Assembly (NCBI GenBank): GCA_015039465.1
Contig: MU130239.1
Span: 131,707-195,706 of the forward strand
Source: Phlegmacium glaucopus
Taxonomy: Eukaryota > Basidiomycota > Agaricomycetes > Agaricales > Cortinariaceae
DNA length: 64,000 bases
Direction: 5' to 3'
Positions 48,482 through 56,933 of this stretch are shown here, in pieces. The position numbers were made by a program, and so were the translations under genes. The first letter of the stretch is position 1. Each line of letters opens with the position of its first letter. The notes below the pieces were generated by a model that saw nothing but the letters and a program-made list of their open reading frames with translations, made no database searches and had not been told where the DNA came from.

Positions 48482-51437
48482 ATGGGGTCACTACGCCGTA
48501 CAGAGACCTTAGTCCAGCTTCCAGAGACGAATACCACATCAGCATCTGCCAACCCTGCTAACAATACAACCGCTCTACCCTACCCTACTCTCCAATATTA
48601 CAAAGAACAGCAACTACGACAGAACGGCCTTGTTAACCATGCTACTGTGGAATCCATCACTATCCTGGACCATAATATGCGGCCAAACAACTTAGTCTCA
48701 CAGAACGGAAGGCATCAACGTCAATCATCTACAGCTCGACCCTCATCCGCTCACAAGGTGATATTTAGCACCATCAAGCGTGTACCTCCCCCCAAAGCAC
48801 CATCACAGGTGATATTGCCATCTGTTGCTTCCCCCATCACCATCACCCATACACACCGGACATCTTCGCCTCTCTCTCCTTTGCGCACTGTCATCCCAGG
48901 TCGTCCCATTTTCCCTCATTCAAAACCAGAGCCTGATCTTTATCATGTTGCCATCAAAACTCACATGCGTTCCAGTCCTGTAGGTCAGAAAATCCTCCAT
49001 ATGGGTCCAAGGCTGGCCTTGTCCATCATCGATGTCACCAAGGAGCTGGAGATATTTTGGCTGATCAGGGGTGGGAGAGGGACCGAGACAATGATGTCGT
49101 GATATCAGATTCTACCCTCAATGTGTTCAGCATCATTTATCACCGACACCCTGCTAGTCTTAATATCATCCTTCTTCAACTGTTCTTTTGTCAACAATTA
49201 AAAGTCATGTCAAGGAAAATAGGGACAGACAAAGATCAGCTACAAGTATCGGCTACAAGTACGGTATTCAATTATTAGGTGGATCTATCATGAAATGCAA
49301 GGTATTTGGTTGTGCTTTTTTTATGTCTTATGACACTTATTTGAGTTCTCTTTATGTCTTTACATCTCCTTGAGGACAGTGACGTCCATTAACATAGGTT
49401 TATTATTAAAGGACGTAATCGCTTGTGGCTTGGAATATACACCATACGAGCCGCTCATTTCAGAAGTTTGTTTACACGTGTTCTCGCCCTTTTATTATAA
49501 GTCTGACAACTCATGCAAGGCTATTGTTGTGGAACGCCCTCTGCTGAACATTACCCGCTTCTCAATATGCCTGCACCTGTGCCCACCCATCCCCGTGCCT
49601 TTTCTGTCGTCGTAGATGGCAGCTCATCAGATGATTCCGATACATCAAAATTTCCAGCCGCCCTTACCTACCCACGAGGTCATGACCGCAAACAGACGAT
49701 AATTTTGGAAAAGGTATGTGACACGAAGCTGTTGTGAATGCTCCAGCTGATCATACTTGTCTGTTAATAGGCACTCAAAGAAGCGCAGGCCAGGAGCATA
49801 GCACTTTCTCAGGAGATCAAAGCTCTGAAGGCGGCCAATGTAGACCTTCAGATGCGTCTTGCAAAGTCCCATAAGCCACAATGCTCCAATGAAAGTGATC
49901 CTGAGTCGAGTGGTGGCAAGGCCAATGCTGTTGATGCTGCGAAGCTTGGTAAAGAAATTTGCAAGCTTGGGAAGCGGCATGTTATTTTGTATTCGGTTTT
50001 CCTCACCCATGATGCGTTTGGATCCAGTAAGCCTTCATTTGGCTCCGACGACCCCATACGATATGCCAATGTAGACAACATTGAGCTTGGTCCCACAGCT
50101 GAATTATATGCAAGTATTCCTGCCAAATTCCACCAGTATCTATCGACTATATCTTCAGTTGCTGACGAGGTAAGCATCCTCGTGCATCTCAGGTTTATCC
50201 TTGCTAATTTTACATATGATATACAGTTTATAAAAGGGATGAACTCAGAGCGTTCAACTGCTTTACATATCATTCGCGGTGTAGCGGTAGTAATGTTTGA
50301 CCATGAGGACCTGCCCTCTGAATGCTTCACCCAACGCTCATTCTCTCGGAGCAGCCTTGATCGAGTTCAATTCTTACTTGGCACCACTGTTGACAGCAAT
50401 GGTGAAACCGCCAATCCTGACTTTCCTCCCATTGTCTTCGAGGACAACAACCCTGCCATGGCTAGAGGAGTATTTCGAAATGATGTATTGTTCAAGGTCT
50501 GTATCGGCATATCTACCTCTCGAGATACGGCTTACTAGAATTTACTTTGATAGATCGCGCGCGTGGTTATCTATGGAAAACAAGCCCTGGTCTTGAAACA
50601 CACAGATGGCCGGCTCAACTTCCCTTCACTGAAGAGCAACAGTCCCTTCTCTCGAAAGGATTGTCCACTACAAACGACTGCAGGGCTCATTGCTTTTGCT
50701 GCCATTGCAGTAAGTGTTCGCTTTAATTTTGTTGCTCTTTTCGGCTCTTACCTTTTCATGAGGTCCGTTTCATTCTTTCGGACGACGAAACATGGCCTTC
50801 CACTGGAGTTGGCCCCAAGAGCTCCATTAACTACGGAGATACTTTCAACACCTACAAGCACTTTCTTATCGTTGGTCACCACAAGGAAGAGTCTCGACGC
50901 TCTATTGAGCTGTTATTCCAGCGGTGGGATGCTGAAGTGTTTCCAAAGAAAGCTGGGGTCGCATCTACCCTCGGGACGCATGACATGGATGCTGAGGTAG
51001 TGGAGGAAAGGCGTAGTGCTGAATTTGCCGATTTCTTCAACCGGATGCAGCTCGAGGACAGTGATGCTAATCCTGACCCACTGTCTGATGCGGACTCTAA
51101 TATTTACATGGATGAAGAAATTGATCCTCGTTCTCACCATCCAGGATGTGCTCAAGTTATACCACCGGTTCCTATTATCTCTACATCAAGTGTCGTCTCA
51201 ATTGTCCATGCTGTCACCATTGCACAAGATGTCATGTCACAGGCTGTCACAGGGCCAAAACCGCGTCACAAACCCAACGTATCAGCTGCCAAGAAGGCAC
51301 TCAAAATCCCTCAAGTCGCTCTCAGTAGCAAGGTTACTATAGAAGATGGTTTGGTTGCTGTTGATGAGGTTGATGCTGGTGGGAAACCTGCTGGAAGAGC
51401 CACTCGGAACCGAAAGGGCAAGTCTCAAGCCAAATGA
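48482..51437 (+). CDS. DUF6698-like protein (basidiomycete, function unknown)
   Basis: The first exon starts MGSLRRTETLVQL at 48482 and is Ser/Pro/Thr-rich. Later exons hold a coiled-coil-like stretch (LKEAQARSIALSQEIKALKAANVDLQMRL) and the conserved domain: KLGKEICKLGKRHVILYSVFL, IPAKFHQYLSTIS, FIKGMNSERSTALHIIRG, KIARVVIYGKQAL, TTAGLIAFAAIAVRFIL, SINYGDTFNTYKHFL and ELLFQRWDAEVFPK. A basic tail (RATRNRKGKSQAK) ends at 51437. I match the domain pattern to DUF6698, widespread in agaricomycetes, with no known activity. The stretch 49037-49110 needs an intron or frame shift. It may be the transposon's own second gene or another captured one. Confidence 0.6.
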
Positions 51438-51658
51438 TTCAAATGATTCAACCGTTATGTTGTAGCAGATGGAGTCTTGAAGAGGAGAACTATTTTATTA
51501 GACATGTCAAATACATAATGATTGTGTTCTGACAAATCGGAGTGACAAACAACCTTGGTGCTGCTTAAATCGTTTATCATGAGGCAGATATTATTCATTA
51601 TGCTCTGGAGAATGACCTGCCAGTGTTATAGATTAACCCAGGTGGCCCTGCTAATATA

Positions 51659-51745
51659 TGCCTCTGTGGCCTAGTGGTAAGTATCGTCAAGATTCCTAGG
51701 TAGTAATATAATTAAATAGTGTCACTGGTTCGAATCCCCAACATT
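51659..51745 (+). repeat. tRNA-derived relic (Arg-CCT-like) or SINE head
   Basis: An A-box-like tggcctagtggt (51667-51678) and a B-box-like ggttcgaatcc (51727-51737) match RNA polymerase III internal promoters. The middle, with ttcctag, recalls a CCT anticodon loop. The acceptor and T stems do not pair, and the A-B distance is about 15 bp too long. A tail of short agtata repeats follows (51760-51776). So this is not a working tRNA gene. Confidence 0.4.
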
Positions 51746-51886
51746 GTAATAAATAAATTGTAGTATAGTATAGTATAACCCTAGTAAATGTAGTGTAATT
51801 AACCACCCTTACTTAATAATTATAATGACTTAACTATAACCTCCTAATAAGTATAATAACAAATGTATTAATAATACGACTACTGG

Positions 51887-52053
51887 CTGATAAGATTTGA
51901 GAAGTGGCTGATAAGATCAATCGTCCCTGATAAGGTAAGATTTCTTTATTATCAACTCAACCGGCAGATAAGAGCAAGCCCCTCTGATAAGATTTGAGAA
52001 GTGGCTGATAAGATCAATCTTCCCTGATAAGGTAAGATTTCTTTATTATCAAC
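51887..52053. repeat. Direct repeat pair in the right sub-terminal region
   Basis: A block of about 70 bp starting ctgataagatttgagaag occurs at about 51888 and again at about 51984 (97 bp apart). It differs at only a few positions, such as cgtccc versus cttccc. Each copy contains three tgataag words. Confidence 0.8.
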
Positions 52054-52165
52054 TCGATCAATTATTAGACATGATAAGATAAAACAAGGCAATCCACCTG
52101 ATTGTAAGGGGAACTGCCACCTTATGAGGCCTTATAATCGGCTCACCGGATTACTGGCCTTATCA

Positions 52166-52196
52166 GCCTTATAAGGCAATCCGGAGATTTCCGACA
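52166..52196 (-). repeat. Right terminal inverted repeat of the Plavaka-type element
   Basis: Read on the minus strand it begins TGTCGGAAATCTCCGGA and continues TTGCCTTATAAGGC, the mirror image of the left end at 36939. The following CT (52197-52198) repeats the CT before the left end. Confidence 0.78.
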
Positions 52197-52952
52197 CTAA
52201 GTGGGGATGTCTGAAACGGGCCAAGCAATTGCTCTGCTTCAAATTGTGAAACTGGGCCCAGATATCTGCCCCTCTTGAATTCAATATTGATAATTTCATC
52301 AAACTTATCACTGAGCTTTGTGATGGAAGGTTTATTGAGTGGAACGTAAGTCCTTGTGATCCTCGGTATCCCCGCATTGAAGCCATGCTTGATTCCATAT
52401 GGAATGTCATGATATTTATCAGCAATCCCTGATTTTTCCAACAACCTTTCCCAAGCCTCGTGCTTGTACGGAGACCCTGAATTAAGCTTTTTGTGCTCGA
52501 GAGCACTTCTGAGCTCCGTGAGACGCTTTTCCGCATCCTGAGCACTTGTGTTTGGAATCGTGCGTAGTGGTGGAACATCCATTTGGCATCTGCCAGTCGG
52601 AGCAGAGGATGGTTCTGGCTAGGTTGACGAGTCGACCCTTGTCCTCCTTTCTGCAGTGAGCTGGAGAGCCGTCCCACAGGGTTTGGACCGCGCAGGCCCA
52701 GACATTGTGTCAATGACGACCGAGGCAAATGGTGCAGGCGGACAAGGTCGCCGAAGAGCCTGCACCTGAGTGAAAAGACTGAGTGGACTTCGAAAAGTGC
52801 CTTCTCTTCAAGTCCTGGGGTACTACCCTGACCGGCAATTTTTGCCTAGGTTCATGAGTCCTCCTAACGGGTCTGTAACTCGCACTCGGATCTGACGTTG
52901 GCGAGACAGACCTACCCCTTTTGTACCTTCCTCGGTGGTTTGGACTAGCCAT
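52197..52952 (-). pseudogene. DIRS-type gag/pol front part, cut by the Plavaka-type insertion
   Basis: Starting from MASPNHRGRYKRGRS at 52952, the minus strand gives a basic Ser/Arg-rich region, then a CTICLGRHRH piece that looks like a partial zinc knuckle. After a frame change near 52580 it reads SPYKHEAWERLLEKSG, IPRITRTYVPLNKPSI and RGRYLGPVSQFEAEQLLGPF. These blocks lie directly upstream of RT in basidiomycete DIRS elements. The frame stops being DIRS exactly at 52197. Its continuation is at 36938, where the RT begins in the same phase. The frame change near 52580 suggests decay before or after insertion. Confidence 0.65.
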
Positions 52953-52989
52953 AGACGCTCTGGAGAGCTGCTCCTCTAGCCTGGTGTGA

Positions 52990-55331
52990 CGTGAAAAAAG
53001 ATGATCAAGTGCAATAATTAAGTACAAAGAATAAGTAATAAAATTTTCGGGACAAAGCAGAGCCGAAAATTGAAAACCAAGAGATCCGAAATTACATTTT
53101 TTATCACGAAAGATAGAGCCGACAGGCCAAAAGGGAGAGAGAAAATACAATAAAGTAGAACAGGGTGGTTATGACATAAATGTAAGACATGATGCAAATT
53201 TTTGTGATGAAGCCAGAGGCGGTAGAAGCGGGCGAATATAAATATCCGAGGCTGTGATGCAACAGAGGCAGTCCCAAAGAAGGGTATAAGTTATGATGCA
53301 ATGAAGCAGAAGATGATGCAGCGAGTTGTCAAGGACGAGATGAAGGGAGAGACGGCAAGAGAAATTTGTTAGTACTTATGAAACAAATTCTTAATGACTA
53401 ACGAAACTCACCATTGATATGACTCAAAATTGCATATGCATGGATTTTGCAAATTTTGTCTATTATTTCAGCATTATTAAATCAATAAGTGCACCCAACT
53501 GTTAAATACAACTGATAATTAAATAACAGAATTGGAGTTGTATGCCCTACAACTGCTAATTACTGTTTCTGTTGACTCAAACACTTAGTAGTTTTTGAAT
53601 ATGGTCAAATGACTATTTATTCAATGCTACAAAATAATATAGTCAAGAGTTAAAACCATAAACTCCATGATAACTCTATATTATACAGAAACAGTACCTA
53701 AACACAGGGGGCAAAGTCACACAAAGCATGCCGATGTTTTAGACCGTGGGAGAATCACTCGGAGTTCCAAGCAGGTGCTCATACGAGACCAAACAGTTGA
53801 GATTTATACCGTGGGAAAGTTTCGGAACATTCCGAAAATCGTCGGAAATAAATGATAGACATATGCAGTACATTTGGGAGTTGGAAACTCCGGCGTCAAC
53901 TCCGGCGATCACAATTTCTGCCGTAGTCACGTAAAACATCACAAGCCAGAGTTTACCTCAGATCTGTTTGGAACGCGAAGGCACTCTACTTAATCCTAAG
54001 CCAGGTATATGAAATAAATAAAGAACTCTCTATCGTCCTTAAAGAAATTGATTTCCAAGATTGACATTGGGTTGTTCAATGAGAAAGCCACAGTGATTTT
54101 AACTATTTAAATATTTATTTATTGAGCAGTGGAAAATAATATTTGAATATGTATCGCGGCTGACACACTAACACAGTGACTTCGACTAACACTGCAGGTT
54201 GTGATGGAGATATTTATAGATAATGCAAGTTAATTTATTTATTTTGAGCGTTTGCTTGGGTAAAAGGGCCTCAGGACATAAAAATTATTACTTCAATTAT
54301 GGGCCATGTGTTTCTTGAAAAAATGCTCATGCCAGTGTTATGCTGTGAAGGCGGGCAGGTCACAAGACTACGGCGGAAATTGCCGCCATAGTGATCGCCG
54401 TAGTTTTGATGCCGTAGTTTCCAACTCACGAATGCCCTCGACATATGAAACCAATATAACTCTGGGCTCGGAGTTGATGTGGGAGTGATTAATTAATCAC
54501 AAACCCAGAGTAGCCCAGAGTATCTATCAATCAATCAATTAATCTACCTGTCTCTGACAGATGTATCATTTGTTTCAAAGAGATTGTATAAGGACTTTTC
54601 TAGCTATTTCCCCTTTTGTAAATATTTGTATGTATATAAAGGCAACCAGAACTGTAGTTACAGTAGATTTTGATATCTCTTGCTTCCCCCCCACATTTTC
54701 TATTGAGTACAGCTCTGAACCAGAGTTGGAAATTAGCAAGTGGGTCAAGGAAAAATAGATTATTGAATTCTCAGAGGTGTACAAGAGTTGTTGAAATATT
54801 ATTTGATTTATCCAAGTCAATTATATTTGAGTACGAGTTTTTTTGTGACTTTGTCACAGTGTCACAGAGAACTTGTGTGTGTTGTTGAGGTGTTTAAGTT
54901 GGTGTTTTGTTAGTCACAGCAAGGGTACAAGAGTCCCTTAGTGTGTGCAATTTATTGTGTTAGTCACAGCAAGGGTACAGGAGTCCCTTAGTGTGTGCAA
55001 TTTTGGTTGTTTAAGTCACATTAGGCCTTGGACTTGTCTGTGCAAAATATATTGTTGAAAATCAATCTAGAAGATTTAAGGAACTTCTTGCTAGATTGTT
55101 GGTGCAAACCATAAATTGCAAAACACACTCAAAAAGTTTGATCACACTTTAAAATTGATCCAAATCATTAGTTTTCTGTGTTGTATAAGTTGAAGTGAAT
55201 TTCTTAATTTTGGAACGGTTAAACTTTCCAGGAAACCTGAATTCATCTTTTACACAGATTTGATTGAGTATAAGATTGAGTAGAGATTTTATATCTCCAA
55301 AAGTCCTATTTTCTCTATCATCCCTGAGTAG
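52990..55331. other. AT-rich, gene-free insert-like stretch with LTR-like parts
   Basis: About 2.3 kb with no supported gene, separating two parts of the DIRS element that would be expected to lie close together. Around 54470-54760 it has LTR-like features: a tatataaagg TATA-type box near 54635, short T/C-rich runs, and purine-rich sequence after. A possible short inverted word (gtgaaa at 52990, tttcac at 55334) lies at its borders. It may be a decayed non-autonomous element, but I could not define its ends. Confidence 0.4.
54909..55004. repeat. Two tandem copies of a 50-bp unit
   Basis: The sequence gttagtcacagcaagggtac, then a(a/g)gagtcccttagtgtgtgcaattt, occurs at 54909 and again at 54959, with one clear difference (acaag versus acagg). 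It lies in the AT-rich insert-like stretch. Confidence 0.8.
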
Positions 55332-56198
55332 TCATTTCACCGTACTCGCGATAAGCAGATGACTGTGTATTGCGTCTATTCTTATATCGTTAATGACGCT
55401 GATATCAAATGCCTCTTCTTCAGAGCCGCCCCTCAACGCACTATGCCACTCTCTACGAACCTCTGCTTGATAGATCAGGAGGGTATTATCCCCGCCTGGG
55501 ATGAGCCTAACCCGATGGCTGTCTAGCTCCAGGAAAAATGTTCCTAGGGCCAGAATGTGCGAGTGGGGCCATCCCTCCTTCATCATGTGTTGCAGTAGAC
55601 TCGTCTTGGCAATCGACATTTGCTTCCATGTCAATTCTTCGTCTTGAAGAGCCTTGGAGGACGGTTTGTAAGCCGCCATAGGCCTGAGTAACATCTGATC
55701 CTCATGTTGAGTGAATGTAAACACTTCACTTGGGATGGATCTCTCATGTTGGAGCGCTTTGTCACAGCCTTCTGCTGTGAAATAATACAATTCCACATAC
55801 TCCAGCGCTTTAAGTTTGTTGAGAGCAAAGGCCGAGGTCCTAGGGATGACCACATTTTTGACGAGTTTATTGGGAACGAAATCCTTTAGCTTGGGTTTCT
55901 TCTTCTCTTTCTCTAGGGTGTCTGCCTCCGCCTGCTTCTGTATTAACACTTGCTGAGCAAGCTCCTCTGCATCTCTTTCTTGTCTAGCTTGCCCGTCTGC
56001 GACGACATCTTCTTCCTGTTGGGCGACCCAAGCCGCTACTCGAGTGTCGTGGTCAAGAGTCCACGCATTATTAAACTGCTGAATGACAGCCTCCAGAGGA
56101 TTCAAAGCACTGACTAGTATATTGAATATGAGTAGGAAGGCTGGGGAATTAAAGTCTGGGGGTAGCTCCAGATTTGGGTCTTCAGTTATACGGGGCAT
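55332..56198 (-). CDS. DIRS-associated gag-like protein
   Basis: Starting from MPRITEDPNLELPPDFNSP at 56198, the frame is open to 55332 (about 288 residues). It has an Ala/Glu/Gln-rich helical stretch with EEDVVADGQARQERDAEEL, then KPKLKDFVPNK, FALNKLKALEYVELYYFT, EELTWKQMSIAKTSLLQHM and LIYQAEVRREWHSALRGG. I know this pattern as a very common small protein in agaricomycete repeats, placed upstream of DIRS RT genes. Its function is presumed particle formation (gag-like), by position. The upstream extension of the open frame to 56435 has no support and runs into the NLR junction. Confidence 0.55.
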   Translation of the reverse strand: MPRITEDPNLELPPDFNSPAFLLIFNILVSALNPLEAVIQQFNNAWTLDHDTRVAAWVAQQEEDVVADGQARQERDAEELAQQVLIQKQAEADTLEKEKKKPKLKDFVPNKLVKNVVIPRTSAFALNKLKALEYVELYYFTAEGCDKALQHERSIPSEVFTFTQHEDQMLLRPMAAYKPSSKALQDEELTWKQMSIAKTSLLQHMMKEGWPHSHILALGTFFLELDSHRVRLIPGGDNTLLIYQAEVRREWHSALRGGSEEEAFDISVINDIRIDAIHSHLLIASTVK

Positions 56199-56432
56199 GG
56201 GAAACTCGAAAGATTTTGAAAAAGGTTCTAACAAAAGTACTTCTTTTGTCTTTAAGAAAAGGTCTATAAAATAAACAAGCGAAGGATGACTCGGACTGGC
56301 TCTAGCAGTTCTAAGAGTATGACAGTCGAGAAGAAAGAGAAAGCTAGGAGCGTGAGAATTCCAACTGCCATCACTTATATGAAGACTACACCCTTTCCCT
56401 TTTCTTGTGCCTCGTTGTGTACTAGGCTCAAA

Positions 56433-56933
56433 CATCCATACACCCTCAAGAGTATGGAAAATCTAGCAAACACACACAGTGGTCAGGGAAGGTTGAATGA
56501 GGCAGAGCAGCTGCAGGTCCAAGTTATGGACATGAGGAAGAAGCTGCTTGGTGCAGAACATCCATACACCCTCAACAGTATGGCAAATCTAGCAAACACA
56601 TATGGTAATCAGGGAATGTTGAATGGGGCAGAGCAGCTGTAAGTTCAAGTTATGGACATGAGCAAGAAGCTGTTTGGTGCAGAACATCCAGACACCCTCA
56701 ACAGTATGGCAAATCTAACATGCACATATCATCTCCAGGGAAGGTGGAATGAAGCAGAGCTGCAGGTTCAGGTTATGGACATGAGCAAGAAGCTATTTTG
56801 TGCAGAACATCCATACACCCTCAACAGTATTGAAAATCTAGCAATCATATACCTTGGTCAGGGAAGGCAGATTGAGGCAGAGCACCTGGAGCTTGAAATT
56901 ATGAATATAAAGAAGAGAATAGAAAGAGACTGA
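56433..56933 (+). pseudogene. NLR gene, 3' part: remaining TPR units and C-terminus
   Basis: The sequence resumes inside a TPR unit at HPYTLKSMENLA and gives about three and a half more 42-residue units, ending MNIKKRIERD with a stop at 56931-56933. A premature TAA at 56641-56643 replaces a CAG present at this place in every neighbouring unit (agctgcaggtt becomes agctgtaagtt). The unit near 56700-56780 lacks one Gln (EAELQVQV instead of EAEQLQVQV), exactly as one unit near 33430-33490 does. Together with 30901-33778 this was one gene before the insertion. Confidence 0.8.

Larger units (their letters stand above)
36939..52196 (+). mobile_element. 15.26 kb Plavaka-type DNA transposon with captured gene pieces
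   Basis: Left end (plus strand) begins TGTCGGAAATCTCCGGA, then ..ACCTTATAAGGC. The right end, read on the minus strand from 52196, begins TGTCGGAAATCTCCGGA, then TTGCCTTATAAGGC. These are matching terminal inverted repeats. Both are flanked by CT (36937-36938 and 52197-52198), a 2-bp target duplication. Joining the flanks with one CT fuses the DIRS gag and RT frames in phase, which independently confirms both borders. The Plavaka transposase is at 37204-40810. Most of the rest is plus-strand host-like gene pieces and a DUF6698-like gene. Sub-terminal TGATAA words occur near both ends. It is unusually large for this family as I know it. Confidence 0.8.
51438..52196. other. Right sub-terminal region of the Plavaka-type element
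   Basis: No gene. It holds a tRNA-like relic, two long direct repeats and many ctgataag words, ending in the right terminal inverted repeat (52166-52196). Dense short repeats near the ends are usual transposase-binding regions in CACTA-like elements. Confidence 0.55.
33779..56432 (-). mobile_element. DIRS-type (tyrosine recombinase) retroelement inserted in the NLR TPR array; contains a nested Plavaka-type element
   Basis: The TPR array stops in the middle of a repeat unit (..LGAE) at 33778 and continues with the rest of the unit (HPYTL..) at 56433. The 22.65 kb between them is therefore an insertion; the exact border has 2 bp of ambiguity because both sides carry AA. On the minus strand the insertion holds gag-like genes (55332-56198, 52197-52952), RT-RNase H (35230-36938) and a tyrosine recombinase (33909-35270), the DIRS order. 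No target duplication is visible, as expected when a tyrosine recombinase rather than a DDE integrase inserts. Terminal repeats were not recognised. About 15.26 kb of its length is the nested element 36939-52196, and 52990-55331 may be another insertion. Confidence 0.75.

Noticed and set aside
51659..51745. Working tRNA-Arg gene
   Set aside because: A and B boxes fit, but acceptor and T stems do not pair and the box spacing is too long without a sensible intron.
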